From assembly GCA_013339895.1 (NCBI GenBank), contig JABACO010000006.1, positions 9,912,938 to 9,976,937 on the forward strand: a stretch of 64,000 nt of DNA, in the 5' to 3' direction. The position numbers and the translations under genes were made by a program. Position 1 is the stretch's first letter, and each line of letters starts with the position of its first letter. Shown here piece by piece: positions 1-11,639 of the stretch. Under the pieces are notes generated by a model. That model ran no database searches. It was not told the DNA's origin and saw nothing but the letters and a program-made list of their open reading frames with translations. The DNA is from Ephydatia muelleri (taxonomy: Eukaryota; Porifera; Demospongiae; Spongillida; Spongillidae).

Positions 1-360
1 AATCACACAGTTATTTGTACTATTTTAACACCAAAAGTGTACATGCATGGTGGATCTTAGCTCATGTACACTGTACAATAGTAATATGCCCATAATATTA
101 TTCTGATGCAATTGCAGTACTTCTGTATGAAAATGAAGTAATGACTTGGCAAACCTTGGAATGTCATGTTTACATGGATCATGGTAAGACATGTCATGAT
201 GGAATCATGCCAAGTCATGGCAAGGCATTACATCACATGCCAAGACATGCTAAAACTTGCATTAAATGTTGCCAGTAAATTACATGACTTGCCATGTCAT
301 GCTAAAAGACAGGCAAGTCATGCCAAGTCATGGCATGACATGCCATATTTTTTCTTAGGG
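1..360. mobile_element. Terminal part of a DNA transposon with CCCTAAG end
   Basis: Positions 150-350 are packed with inverted and direct copies of CATGACTTG-like words (CAAGTCATG, CATGCCAAG). They end in an A/T tract and CTTAGGG at 354-360. The same ending (TTTTTTCTTAGGG) terminates the BEN-carrying element at 54127, so this is read as the right end of a relative whose body lies left of the window. The junction at 360/361 falls inside a small minus-strand reading frame, which suggests insertion into it. Position 1-150 shows nothing recognisable. Confidence 0.5.
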
Positions 361-639
361 ACCCGCTTCTTCATCTATTGAACTCTCCGAATCAGCTTCT
401 ACTGAAGTACATAGATCGTCTAGTTCCAATGACCGTGCTGAAAGGATGGAGATATCATCGCATTCGTTCCATTTAACCTTTAGTTTTCGCATACGACCGA
501 CACCGACACATTCGATAACACTCCCGTGGAGCTCAGATTATGCTGCCCATGGACCAAATACGTCCCCAGCCTGTCTATTGCCCAGCACATTGACTGCCTT
601 GGCCTTGACTAAATCACCAACTTTCAATCCCGGCGCCAT
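361..639 (-). pseudogene. Broken small ORF interrupted by transposon end
   Basis: Read on the minus strand from ATG at 639 the frame gives MAPGLKVGDLVKAKAV..., then an in-frame stop at 538-540. An open, acidic and serine-rich stretch follows in a shifted frame and ends SSIDEEAG, where the transposon end begins at 360. The N-terminal part has the feel of a small beta-barrel (Tudor/KOW-like) segment, but I do not recognise a family. It is probably the remains of a transposon-associated or host gene. Confidence is low because the frame is disrupted and the 3' end is missing. Confidence 0.3.
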
Positions 640-702
640 TTTCTACCTTGTGCGGTTAACGATTGCTTCTCTAATTAAAAAGTAAATCCAATTAATACAC
701 AT

Positions 703-720
703 GGTTCCCGTTCGGGAACC
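703..720. repeat. Small inverted repeat GGTTCCCG/CGGGAACC
   Basis: Eight-base arms separated by two bases, followed by further GTTCCCG words to 740. No gene is attached to it. The rest of 640-790 shows nothing else. Confidence 0.4.
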
Positions 721-790
721 TTTGTTCCCGCTGGGTTCCCGCAAAATACACAAACAGGTTCCATTACAACTTCGGATCGATTTCCATATA

Positions 791-1345
791 TTAGTTGTAT
801 GTTTTCGCATATAGGATTAACAAAAGCATGGTGGAAATAGTAAATGCGGGAACTTTGCGGGAATTAACGCTGCACGTTCGTACGTTAATTGTGAAGTATA
901 TCGTCTCAGCTCCTGTTGATGCCACTTCGTACAAGCCTATACAATCTTCATGCACAGCAAGTGTTTCACTGACCCATCTGAGGCATATCACTACCTGCTC
1001 AATATTTGCCGCATCGGTTGTTTCGTCAACCATAACAGAAAAGAATGGTGCGCGCTGAATGGACCGAGACATTTCTCGCAGGATTTGCAAAATGGGCATT
1101 AATCAAGTCTTTATCATCCTGTTTTTCAGTATGGATGAAACGGATTATCCTAATTGGTTGGTGGTATTTAAAATTGCAATTAGCAAGACCATTTCTATGG
1201 CCTGATAGCACCCAGCATTGTCAGATTGCAGAGTCATGGTTCTGATATGCGAGAGCTCTACACTGAGCTGCTTCAGAAATGTTTCAAGCATTAAAAGAAC
1301 AGCTAATCCATCTTGTTTTGTTGGACCCTTCCAAAATTTGGTCAC
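791..1345 (-). pseudogene. hAT-type (DUF4371/ZMYM1-like) transposase fragment
   Basis: Minus-strand frames at 791-1099 contain FFSVMVDETTD, the hallmark start of the RNase H-like catalytic core in ZMYM1-like hAT transposases (first acidic residue in DETTD), followed by a typical CLRWVSETL strand. Just upstream (1145-1345 and 1026-1211) lie frames with SDNAGCYQ and a HTEKQDD motif that I recognise only as transposon-like and cannot assign. Frames change between segments and stops occur, so this is decayed. A second hAT relic of the same class is at 61.5-62.7 kb. Confidence 0.55.
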
Positions 1346-1379
1346 AATATCTTACAGCTACCTGTGGTACTTGTAACTT

Positions 1380-1530
1380 CCAAACTCATCATGGCGGCGC
1401 TTTTCCAGGCAGCTAGCTTCACTGCCCATTGTTCTTCCTTCACTTCGTATGCCCTCATAACACATTCAAACGTTGTCACATAGGTCAGAGAGCTCTTCAT
1501 TAGTTTTGCCTCGCCTACATTTAACGTTTT
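1380..1530 (-). pseudogene. LTR retrotransposon gag fragment (downstream half)
   Basis: The minus strand reads ...TTFECVMRAYEV, then EEQWAVKLA and further weakly matching residues. This matches the SCAN-like gag segment of Ty3/gypsy-type retrotransposons (TTFERVM.AYEV...W...LAP). The reading stops abruptly at 1530/1531, where the large transposon begins. The upstream half of a gag-like frame lies at 13267-13490 on the same strand, so the two are interpreted as one gag interrupted by an insertion. Frame disruptions are present. Confidence 0.5.
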
Positions 1531-1736
1531 CCCAAGGAATACAATCTTGCATGATCATGCTACGGATCTTTGGAGGAGTCATGCATGAATCTTGCATTTT
1601 ATCATGCATGACTCATAAATCATTTTCATACTTTTCGTGCATGGATCTTACAAGCAATTCATGCATGACTCTCTTGCAGGTATCATGTTTGACGAATGCG
1701 CTTGCCTCATGCGTATTCTGTGCGTGATCACGTATG

Positions 1737-2057
1737 TTATATGCATGCATTAGCACATGCATACAGGTTCTCTACTGCATGATTGGCTGATGCATTGCTG
1801 CAGTTTTCAAAGGGAAATAAAATGCGTAAATGACAACAAGGAACACTACTATTCCAGCCCCAAATTTCTATTTCACTGTTGGCCGTGGATTGCTGCTCAT
1901 CATCTTCAAGGGTACTTCTACTGTCATCATCCTCATGTGGCTGCATATTCATCTCTTCTTTCCACGAGAGGTCCATTTCTGTATTCATCTTCATCAACTG
2001 AAGCTTTTGTTCTGTGTCTCGACACTTCTGGTTGCATTTCATGTCGAGAATCTTCAT
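1737..2057 (-). CDS. Hypothetical acidic accessory protein exon of the large transposon
   Basis: An open minus-strand frame encodes a charged, coiled-coil-prone segment (KCRDTEQKLQLMKMNTEMDL) followed by an acidic stretch (PHEDDDSRSTLEDDEQQ). No family is recognised. It lies between the left subterminal repeats and a pair of duplicated exon-like blocks (2590-2935) on the same strand. This mirrors the position of the BEN-domain gene in the 51.7-54.1 kb element: a minus-strand accessory gene at the left, divergent from a plus-strand transposase-like gene. No BEN domain is visible here. Exon borders are uncertain. Confidence 0.35.
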   Translation of the reverse strand: MKILDMKCNQKCRDTEQKLQLMKMNTEMDLSWKEEMNMQPHEDDDSRSTLEDDEQQSTANSEIEIWGWNSSVPCCHLRILFPFENCSNASANHAVENLYACANACI

Positions 2058-2589
2058 ATCAAAGCTATTAGAACCAAAATGTTTCTTGACACTGTCTAAA
2101 AATAGTAGTATATTATTTCAATAGCTGGTCTCAATTTTATATATGCACCAATAAGCTTCATCCTATCTTCAGCCAATGCTGGTTTAGAGCCTTTTTGGAA
2201 TTGAAAAACCCAGTGACTGGCTCAACTCCTCCTTTGACATCCAATAGCCTAGTGCTGTTGAATATGGTGTAGGCTATCAGTATTTATTTGAGCATGCATC
2301 CAAATCATCTTCACAATATTTCTGTTAGGAATTGCATAATTGTTGTTGCGTTAAGGAAAATACATCACTAGCCTTCAACAAAATTTTCTTTATTTCTTTA
2401 AGCTCATTTCGAATTGTCTCTAGAGGCTGAAATGAATGTGTCATTGCATGTGAACCAGGTAATGAACGTATCATAATTTGCTGTATTGATATACTGCAGG
2501 AATTGAAGATCCAAGTGATGGTTCCCTGCCATGATCAGCCTATAGTTCCCGCATATATTAAGGAATGAACATAAAATTTGTTTTTTATG

Positions 2590-2935
2590 AAGTACATGCA
2601 AATCTCACTTGCAACACAATTGATCCTTTGACTTCTGGTACATTTTAAAGTACGTCCTTTGTTGGTTGACATGGATCAGATCATTTTTTCTTTGACGTTG
2701 AAGGTGGAACTGCTTTTTCAGTGTCCCTCGCAATTAGGACTGACCTGCTTGATGTTTAGCAACCTGCATGTAATGTGTAAACATATAGACTGTATTTTAT
2801 CAAGTACATGTAAATCTAACTTGCAACCCAACTGATCCTTTGGCTGTTCATCTGATACATTTTTATGTATTGTTGTTCGAGATGGAACAGATGAGTGTTT
2901 CTTTGACATTGAAGGTAGATCTGCTTTTTCATATT
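2590..2935 (-). repeat. Tandemly duplicated exon-like block (~207-bp period)
   Basis: Positions 2590-2715 and 2796-2932 are diverged copies. They share the segments GTACATG.AAATCT, ACTTGCAAC.CAA.TGATCCTTTG and TTCTTTGAC.TTGAAGGT..A.CTGCTTTTTCA. The right copy reads on the minus strand MSKKHSSVPSRTTIHKNV followed by SDEQPKDQLG. The left copy is a similar but broken reading. This is read as an exon duplicated in tandem within the accessory gene. Confidence 0.45.
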
Positions 2936-4189
2936 GGATTTGACCTGTTTGACATTTAAGCTAGACCAACAGGTTGGAATGACACATTCCAAAGCACTTG
3001 CTGATTTTGGTTTCTGAATATAAATTAAATGATCAAATCAAACTGATACTGTTTTGCAGTCACCAAATAAGTTAAAGATTTGGGAAAATATTAAGTACCA
3101 GAATGGCATGAATTCTGTGACAGATATCTAGCAATATGGTACATTTCTATGAGCACGGTTGCAGAAATTCGCTTTTATTTGCCCCAGTTTTGGTTATAGA
3201 TTGATTAATAATTTCTTTGCTGGAGTAAAAAACATCCTGTTTGCTGCTACTAAAGTTGGTAATTAGGCCTATGTAATTGTATGTGTGTTCCTATTGGATC
3301 AATGCACTTCGAATGTTTGTCTTTTATTGAGAGCACACTTGGTGTGATCTACAAGACATGTTGAACCTGGAAGTTTATACGATGTGAATGCATTATTAAC
3401 GGCCGTGAAAGTGGGTGTTGTTTCAAATGTATGTATGGCAATTGCGCTGCGTGACATAATCAACGTGAGCAGCTACTATTTCACTGCGGTGTTAGCTTCA
3501 CGAAGCTTTCAGAGAGAATTTGCTGCATCAGATAGCACAGCACCGTTAGGCGTATCAGATGAAACTTACGCATTGTCTTACACAGTCGCCCCTCCTACAT
3601 TCAAAATAAAGCACAATTGGAAACATGGCCACCAAAGTTTTGGACCTTCCTGGGACAACACTGGAAAGTATAGTGATGAGTTTTGTGTACTATGGAAGGA
3701 GCCTGAATTGATTAACTGGGATAGCTGAATAACTGGAATAGCTGGATGAATACTGCCCTCAGGTTCATTGAAACATGAGTTACAAAATACATGGGCTGCA
3801 ATGTATTGGTATTTCTTTCTGCTTCACGTTTGAGCACTCTATTCACCCTTGCCTGTAAAATAAATTAGGACGTCAGACAATCAGCTCACATTTTGTCGCA
3901 TCTGCACCTTTACCATGGTTTGAGATTGTATTCTATTGAGAGTACTACCAAAAATGGTGCCAATTTCCTTCAGTAAATCCCCCTTAGTCAAATGATAGAT
4001 TCCTTTTGTACAAATACATTGCAATACACAATACCTTGTACACACTTCCTTCAATAGTAGTTAGTATAGTGTTTAGAATTCCATCAATGGATGAGATGGT
4101 GAGGAAGTGGAACTACCAGAACATACAACTGTACCACTTTCCTAGAATAATGGTGTTACAATCAATAGCCTGGCTAGCTTGTGATTTAC
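2936..4189. other. No recognisable gene; one weak ORF
   Basis: A/T-rich sequence without splice-consistent coding blocks that I can place. A 114-codon plus-strand ORF at 3384-3728 has no recognisable motif and may be chance, or an upstream exon of the transposase-like gene. Confidence 0.4.
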
Positions 4190-5154
4190 CTGGAATGCTC
4201 TGTTGTTGCAGATGCTGGTCTTGGTGCTGATGCTGGTCTTGTTTCCTATGCTTATCTTGTTTCCAATGCTGATCTTGTTGTCGATGCTGTTCTTGCAGCT
4301 AGTCCTGATGTTGCTCCACTGGAACCCACAAGTAATGTAGGTCCCATTGAGGTACGTGCTCCTGATGCTGTTCCTGCCCCCATACAGGCTTCTGGTACTC
4401 TTTCTCCCATGCAAGAATTAGTAATCGTGCAATATAGTTACACACATCAGCATACAATTATATTTGATTTTCGCAGAAAGTACCGGCGTTGGTTGAGATG
4501 CTTGAAGCTGTGAAAGGTAGAGGATGAAAGTCACAAGGTAGGTAGCAAATATAAATTCATCTTTAAAATTTTGTTTAACACATGTTTCAGGAATCTGAAA
4601 GCCAATATCAAGTGAGGGACAGCTGTGAGGATGACCCCTGTGCTTTTGATTATGATACTGTGGAATATGAGAGTGAAGAAGAGGAATTATTGGATGCTGA
4701 TGTGAACTCAGATGATGATCATGAAACCTATTACCCATTTCCATCAAAACTATTTGTTATCCTGTACATGCTTGTTAAGGGTACGCAGCAAGTGGTGAGT
4801 TTGGTTCAAGTATTTGAAAATGAGTTTAGATGACAGTTTTTCTTTCTTGATAGAGTGAACAGGCTCTTGCTTATGTTTGGTTTATTCTACAACAGATGGG
4901 CATGAAAACCCCAAGTGTTTTATGGTGGTATTGGGCTTCGAAGTGTCACTGATCAGTTACATCGCTTCACTAAGTATGTCAGGTGGGTGCTCAACAGCAA
5001 ACCGACATCTTATACACTCCGTGAAGAGTTTAACAAACAAATTCCATCCTCCGAAGCCATCAATATAGAGTTGGTGTCTAACACACCATGCCGTCAAAAA
5101 GACCTCTCAAGCAAATTGGAAGACAATCATTTTAAAAAGCTGTTTGATAGTTAA
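4190..5154 (+). pseudogene. Transposase-like gene, N-terminal exons (KDZ/CMC-like)
   Basis: Exon-like blocks with splice signals follow one another. Block 1 (about 4211-4350, after TTGTTGCAG) is an alanine/aspartate-rich segment. Block 2 starts at 4478 (KVPALVEMLEAVK). Block 3 is 4591-4796 (acidic, ending PFPSKLFVILYMLVKGTQQV). Block 4 starts near 4855 (SEQALAYVWFILQQMGMKT...). The PFPSK...LLY...IWFLL...G pattern is typical of an N-terminal region of large transposase proteins of the CMC/KDZ assemblage found in many invertebrates. A frame change follows near 4910. Together with 11640-12230 it is read as one gene broken by later retrotransposon insertions. Family naming is by memory of the pattern only. 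Confidence 0.4.
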
Positions 5155-5382
5155 TCATTGTCAGATAGGGCATGCCTGCTGTCAGTCTCATCCCCCCATG
5201 CTGCAGCTTGGCTTTCGGTTATCCCTTCTGCACGTCTTAATTTACATTAGAGCCTTTAGAATTCCAAACAGCCATACAGTGGTGGCTTGGCATGTGTCTC
5301 CCAGATCAACAGCTGTCCATACTGCCCAGCTCATTCTTTGGATTCCATGGGTCACCCTGTGGTCACCCACCATAACAGGCTT

Positions 5383-5850
5383 CGCGACGTTTTGTGGAGT
5401 CATGCCGGAGAGCCTGCATCTGTGTCCAGATGGAGGTAGGGGGTAAATTGGGGTCGGAAGAACGCCGCAAATGACCAGCGGATGTCCTTGCTACAAACTG
5501 GATGCTAGGCAAGCCAGCTGCTTTTGATTTCAACGTCACGTCTCCGCTAGTTTCTAACATTTTTCCCGAAGCGAGTGTGACAGCGGGATCTACAGCCTTT
5601 GTAACGGAAGAAAGGAAGCATCGAGCCAACGATGCAAAATGTGCAGAACTTGGTTGGTATCCATCCCACTTGCAGTAGAGATGTTGGGGTACCAAGGCTA
5701 AGTGGACGTTTTCTCAGCTTGCGTCTCGACTGGCCACAAGACAGAATTGTCTGAAGTCCACAGCCACTGCAGCCATATATGGAAGGCTGAGCCTGACTTT
5801 TGTTAGGGCGAACGTCAGGGCAATTCTCTCCAGGACTTTAATTAATTACT
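5383..5850 (+). pseudogene. R2-type restriction-like endonuclease domain, decayed copy 1
   Basis: Broken plus-strand frames read PADVLATNW.LGKPAAFDFNVTSPL, then EERKHRANDAKCAELGW and IYGRLSLTFVRANVRAIL. These are the landmarks of the PD-(D/E)XK-like endonuclease at the C-terminus of R2-superclade non-LTR retrotransposons. Several stops and frame changes interrupt it. No reverse transcriptase is attached, so it is a 5'-truncated retrocopy. Orientation is opposite to the copies at 6.0-10.0 kb. Confidence 0.65.
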
Positions 5851-6032
5851 TAATTGTACATAAATAAAACATTTAGATTTAATAAACTGTGATTAGGACC
5901 ATTTATCGCTGTATATGTATTTCTGTGTTTGTATATTTCAATAATGATAATGCATAGAATAATAACACACTAAATAATAACTACTTATGAAACACGCTGT
6001 ACCTAAATCTAACTAAGATTCCAAAACATTAT

Positions 6033-6551
6033 CTATTCAAAAGGTTGGGGCAGGCTTCTTGCCAAAATAGCTCGTGCTATGGACCTGGTCAGCACTAGAC
6101 TAAGTCTCCCATAAAGGTCAGCAATGACCCTACTTTTTGGCAGAGAAACACAGATTGCAAGCCGAGTGACCAAACGAGTAAAAGTAGTGTGTGCTTCACT
6201 ACCCCATTTGCCATAGGTCTCGACAGCCAGGGGAACACACACCCAACCGAGTCCCTGGCACTTTGGATCATTGGCAGTGTGCTTACGCTGCTCGGTAGCA
6301 GCAGCTGCAGCACCTGCAGTCATTCCTGCCTCATTCAGCAAAGCAGGGGTGAGTGGTGAGGAAACAGTGACATCCCACGCAGCTGGCCTTCCTCTCTCCC
6401 AGTCCGCCACCAGAACATCAGCTGGGCGAGATGGCCTTAGATCAGGTGTTAATCGGCTACCAATCTCCACCTTAACTCCCAGACGAGCACTGGCAAAAGT
6501 GAACCAAGGCTGTATAATAATATTAATTTTTATTCTGTTCAAAACAACCAC
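6033..6551 (-). CDS. R2-type restriction-like endonuclease domain, copy 2
   Basis: A 172-codon open frame covers the domain without a stop. RPADVLVADW and GRPAAWDVTVSSPLTP contain the D...DV core of the PD-(D/E)XK-like fold. KHTANDPKCQGLGWVCVPL, ETYGKWGSEA and IADLYGRLSLVL.RSIARAIL complete the family signature. In complete elements this domain follows the reverse transcriptase and a CCHC finger and cleaves target DNA for target-primed reverse transcription. Here the 5' part is missing, the usual outcome of abortive retrotransposition. It is a dead fragment despite the open frame. Confidence 0.7.
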   Translation of the reverse strand: MVVLNRIKINIIIQPWFTFASARLGVKVEIGSRLTPDLRPSRPADVLVADWERGRPAAWDVTVSSPLTPALLNEAGMTAGAAAAATEQRKHTANDPKCQGLGWVCVPLAVETYGKWGSEAHTTFTRLVTRLAICVSLPKSRVIADLYGRLSLVLTRSIARAILARSLPQPFE

Positions 6552-7562
6552 AAGATGTATTCATCACGATAGTACATTGTATAACAGTAAACCCTGCACT
6601 AGCTAACTGTTTTCATCAAGTAGAATTCGTCACATCAAGACCTTTGCGTAGCTTGTTACTTGTTTGCCTCAAGCGCTTTCCAGTTGTTGGCATTCTATCA
6701 GCGATTGCAGAATTGAATCTTTTGCATGATTGTGCACGTGAAACACATGGTAGTATTGATTAAAAATTATTGTAGTGTATTTCATCACGGCTTTTGTAGC
6801 TTTAAGGCGAGTATTCCTTGTGAGTACATACCTCTGTAGTGTGTATACATCGACTGGCAATTATTTGGATATGATCTGAACTGTGGAGTATAAAATACTA
6901 TAATTCATGTTGCAACCCTTTTGAACAGGAAATGCCTAGATCCAGAGGTCAATATAAGCTCTATTTAAGGGATTCCTGCAAAAGGATACCTAAATACACT
7001 GACAGTAAGCTTTCATACAACAAATCCTGTATTAATTTTCAACTGCATTATAGTGTCCTGCACTACACATTTGGTGGACATCAAAACTCAGCACAAATGT
7101 AACAATCGTTTAATTGTTTTTACCATTATTATCCATTTCATTACATTGGACTATAACCTTCGTGGGGTAGTCTGTACAAATGGGCATGATAATAATTACT
7201 GGTCTCCTGCAGATTACTCAAAATGTTTGCTGAATAAGATCAAGCTACATTAACTACTGGTGCAGCTGCTTCAGAGCTAGGTACAGGGGGGGGGGGGGGG
7301 GGGGGGGCGAAGGTTATGATACTATTTCAGAAGTTCCTATGACCGCAAATGCACAAACAGACACTGCTGGCAATGCTTTTGATTCTCATGGTATGGTATG
7401 TACATAGTATGTTTTAGTTTATAGCACAAGCAACTGATGTTTATCCTTTAATCTCCAGACGCTCTATGCATAGGATGATGGTCCTACGCTTAGGACACAT
7501 GTTTGTGGAATATAAATAATACAAGACATAACAATAACATCTACACACAGACATACAACAAA
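6552..7562. other. Non-coding spacer with a G22 tract
   Basis: A/T-rich sequence between two retrotransposon copies, with no coding signature. An uninterrupted run of 22 G occupies 7286-7307, preceded by GTACA. Short ORFs here look like chance. Confidence 0.5.
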
Positions 7563-10015
7563 TCAGTAAGATGGTGGCATTAACCTGGCTAGGATTGATG
7601 TAGCATTTGCCCTAACCAGTTGTAAGTTAAGGCGGCCATAAATGTCAATGAGGGTTACAGATTTAGGTTTGTTACTCAGGGTGGCAATTCTCGAGGCAAT
7701 TGTCGAAAACAGCAGTGTAGCTTCTCTTCCCCATGCTCCATAGCTTTCTGCCACTACAGGGATGCAAACCCAACCCAGCTCAGAACACTTAGGGTCGTTT
7801 TCATCATGCTTTCGTTCTTCAGTGGTGAGTGCGGCAGCAGTGGCTGTCACTCCCGCTTCCAATAAGGTTTGTGGATTAAGCGGTGATGTGACAGACACAT
7901 CCAAGGCTGCTGTCCTGCCCATGACCCAGTTGGGAATAAGTATATCAGCTGGGCGGGTCTTGCTGTGGCGGGGGGTAAGGTTGTTGCCAACCTCTACCTG
8001 CACTCCAATGCGGGCACGACGACACACTTCCACAATGCAGTCACGAAGTCTGTTGTGCGTTTACATGTGACTGCATGATGGCTGAGATGGTCAAGTACAC
8101 TTCCTGGGCACAAGGAACACTGGGAACCCCCTGAGGTATCTAAACCAAGCCACCACTTTAAGGCAACCTGGAAAATGGGAGCAGTCAAGTGTAGCCCAAG
8201 ACCCTCAGAAGGAATGACAGAAAGCCAAGAAGCAGCAAAGGGGGACGAAACTGAAAATAGGCGAGCCCTATCTGCAACTGATGAGCAATTTAGCAGTAGG
8301 TTGAATTGGCGGTCATCCGTTTCTCTGAAAGAGCCTTCTGATGGACAGAACAGGATGAAAGGAGATTTTCAATACTGATGACATCACTTGAGGCCCAAGC
8401 AGTTGAACATATCAATTGCCTGGAACAAGTGTGAAGTGGAATGTGATCCATAACCCGCTGAACAGACTGAAGCAATAAAAGCAGCTGGTGAATGAAGAGA
8501 CAAAGATCGCAAACCAAGACCTCCTTTCCCCAAACTCAATTGAGCCTGCTGCCAAGCATCATTGGACGCATCCACACCTGTGCACAAACAAAACGTCCTT
8601 CGGACACCTGCATCAAAGACAGCAAGAGCATCCTTTATGAGTGAGGTGGGGGTTGCACGAGTTAAATGAACAAGCTTGCAAAATGCACCACAAAAAAGAA
8701 GCAAAATGAGGGCAACCTGAGGATCAATCAGGCCAACCTCTTCCAGCAGGGATCACAGACCTGCGACATTTTTGAGGCCCTTTGAAACAAAAGAAGAACA
8801 GAATGCTTTATTCCCTATGGGAGCTCCAAGAATCACCAAATTTGGCTTGTCAGAAGATATCATGTCAGGTGGAAACAAGTCAAGTGAGTGAGAACTGAAG
8901 ACTTCACATTTAGACATATTGATGTGAATTCCTGGTGCTGGGCCCTCTGATTGAAGGAGTGTGATAGCCCTGCATAAGGTAGCCCTTGGGCCAGCAAGGA
9001 CCCCATCATCCATGTACCAGGTGTGATTGAGGAGGTTGGAGCAGGTGGTTGAGATGGCTTTGACAAGGATATTCAAAACGAGTGAAAATAGGAGCGGGCC
9101 AAGTGGGTCCCCCTGTTGGACACCTGACTCCAAAGTCAAGCAACCCAGGGAGTGCCAAAGTAGAGGGTGTTGGCCATAACACCAACTGACCCAGGGAAAG
9201 AGTTCAGGAAAGTGCTTTGCACATTCAGAAAGGAGAGCTTGGCGAGATACCAGATTAAAAGCATTCTTCATGTCAATCTTCAAAACTCCAAAATCATCAT
9301 CGAACCAATGCTTATCCATGCAAGCTCGCAAACCATGAATAACTTTCTCAGCACCATTTGGGCAAGCAACACCAAACTGAGATGGCTCAAAGAAGGAAGC
9401 AGCCTTTTCCTTCAAAGCCACACAAAGACACTTTCCAGTTAGGCGGCGGATTGATTCTCCAACAGCAATTGGTCGGATATCTCCCGGGGCAGGCTTGTTT
9501 AGAGCTGTGAGGTTACCCCCTGCCAGAAAAACAGCAACTTCAGCCGGTGCCCTACCAGAAACCAAAAGGTCAATGACAGCACGAAGAGAGTGTAAGACAG
9601 GTGTCTGCAAGGGAACCTCAGCTGCATCTATTAGATGTTGTATTCGAAGACCTGAAGGCCCGGCTGCTGTCAATTTAGGGAATGATCTTAGAATGGCCAT
9701 TAAGTTAAGAGTGGATGGGAGTTTGAAATCAGTGTGTGGGGTGTCAGGAACCGATGGGCAGGTACAGGAAGGATGTTTGCTAACCAACAAATTCCAAGTA
9801 GTTGGATTGTTAGGCGCGACACCAGAGGATGTTAAAGTCTGACAAGCTTTACCATATAAACCATCCTGAGCCAGGGAAATCGCAGAAGTCAACTTCTTCC
9901 TAACAGGAACCTCCCTCTGATGCACATGAGTAGACGAAGTAGCACGTGACACTGCCAGCTTCCACAGATCCCCTAAATGGCCATCCAACCACATCTGACA
10001 TAAGATATCAATCAC
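7563..10015 (-). mobile_element. R2-superclade non-LTR retrotransposon (RT, CCHC, RLE), frame-broken
   Basis: Minus strand in order. A reverse transcriptase (10015-8753, 420 codons) has GPSGLRIQHLI, ALNKPAPGDIRPIAVGE, motif A KIDMKNAFN, motif B GVQQGDPLGPLLFS and motif C YMDDG, so the catalytic aspartates are present. A thumb/linker is at 8704-8384. A finger region (8188-7994) has CSLCPG...HLSHHAVTC. The restriction-like endonuclease is at 8033-7563 (TRPADILIPNWVMGRTAALD, CSELGWVCIPV, IDIYGRLNLQLVRANATSIL). Frame breaks occur near 8753, 8200-8380 and 8033. No N-terminal zinc-finger ORF is visible, so it is 5'-truncated. It lies inside the 11.7-kb DNA transposon. Confidence 0.8.
8753..10015 (-). 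CDS. Reverse transcriptase domain of R2-like element
   Basis: This is the longest open part of the element. It synthesises DNA from the element's RNA at a nicked target in intact relatives. Residues about 115-340 hold the ordered RT motifs: GPSGLR (motif 0/1), LNKPAPGDIRPI (motif 2), DMKNAFN (A), QQGDPLGPLLFS (B), YMDDG (C) and a GAPIG block after the palm. The N-terminal Met is not a credible start, since the frame simply opens after upstream decay. The downstream thumb continues in another frame, so the protein is not made intact. Confidence 0.75.
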   Translation of the reverse strand: MIDILCQMWLDGHLGDLWKLAVSRATSSTHVHQREVPVRKKLTSAISLAQDGLYGKACQTLTSSGVAPNNPTTWNLLVSKHPSCTCPSVPDTPHTDFKLPSTLNLMAILRSFPKLTAAGPSGLRIQHLIDAAEVPLQTPVLHSLRAVIDLLVSGRAPAEVAVFLAGGNLTALNKPAPGDIRPIAVGESIRRLTGKCLCVALKEKAASFFEPSQFGVACPNGAEKVIHGLRACMDKHWFDDDFGVLKIDMKNAFNLVSRQALLSECAKHFPELFPWVSWCYGQHPLLWHSLGCLTLESGVQQGDPLGPLLFSLVLNILVKAISTTCSNLLNHTWYMDDGVLAGPRATLCRAITLLQSEGPAPGIHINMSKCEVFSSHSLDLFPPDMISSDKPNLVILGAPIGNKAFCSSFVSKGLKNVAGL

Positions 10016-11154
10016 ATGTTAAAATTAATTTTTTGCAAATCCATATGAACAGAGAACAAACCGAAAACTCATTGTACTGTAGAAATGGTTAGCAATTCTG
10101 AATAGACTGGTACTTCCTTGCAATTCTTCAAAGACTGTCAAATACAGTCAATACTGGATTGCCAATAGATACGTCTTCGGTTTATCGTGAAGCAACTTCA
10201 AGTACCAACAAGTAATGTTGGAAAGATCAGAACGACATACAAAAGAAGGGGATAGTAAGACAAGTCTTTGGCACTAGGAAAATAAAAAAGTACTTTATAG
10301 ATTTGGAATTTGCTAGCTCCCAATAATACGTATTTGTCAGTCGCATGTTTTGGAATAGGACAAAATCTTGAAACGCACAGTGTGTTTTTAGTAACAATGG
10401 CAAAACCAATTAGAGTTAGAACACTGCCATAGAATATATTAAGTAGCACACACATCAAGCTTAAAAAAACATCCAAAAAAAGCTATACTTGTCATACTTT
10501 TTCTGTGACAATTAAATTGTACACGTAATGCATTTTTAAGAACTGCATCCTTTTTTTTTTGCATCGTGTAACCAAGGGTGTGATTTTAACAATGGATTGA
10601 CAATTGGTAGATATAGCATGATAGACACATCAAACAACAGTAGAGAAATGGATGACAAAAACTTGCATTTCTATTTATAATGAATTTTCGGTCCTATACG
10701 TGGGACTTGGCTCTGGAGATAAAAGGTTAAATATTTAGCGGCTGTATTTGAACATGGTATGCATTTCAGCGATGTATTCCATGATGTTCTACATGCTATT
10801 CAAGGTATTTGTATGGTTATTTGTGTACAACTATTAACAAAGAAACTGCCTTGTAGATGAGGAGACGATACATATGTTGAATACAAAGAATGCCAGTGTA
10901 TCCCACGTCAAAGTTCAATAGTAAAGTTAAATACAGCGCGTACACATATGAGGACACCAAAAAATATATATATACACGTATATATGCGCAAGTGCACTAA
11001 CACACGCTAGTTCCCAGACCTACGAACAATCCAATACACTACTTAAGATCAGAATCCGTCAGGTGGTCGTCGGTTCCTTGCTAAATAACAGCACTGAGGT
11101 GTAGGTGCTCTGTTGTTACTAGTTGAGGTACTTGGGCTAGGGTAGGAGGATCCA
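10016..11154. other. No recognisable gene
   Basis: A/T-rich interval within the large transposon. ORFs at 10198-10476 lack motifs. A TATATATACACG stretch lies at 10966-10987. Presumably this is the unalignable middle of the interrupted transposase gene or insertion debris. Confidence 0.4.
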
Positions 11155-11155
11155 T

Positions 11156-11330
<175 letters not shown>

Positions 11331-11639
11331 TTTTTCAGCAATTCAATTCTAATATAATTCTTAAAACGGTTTGTTGTAAGTGTTCTTCTATTGTTGCAGA
11401 TGGTTTGAAGTTTCGCAAAAATAGTAGCAGTAATAGGTCTTAAACTGCATATGGATGCCATGTGTGCATTCACTCTGGCAAACGTTTAAGGAATGGGTCT
11501 CGCATTTATCTACCGGACCATGATATGAACTGAGAACACATGCAGAGATGTGTGGCACTGCATTAGAGGTTGAATGAACTGTTGTATCTGAACTAGGCAT
11601 ATTGCATTCTACATTTCTGTCATAAATTATTGGATTTAA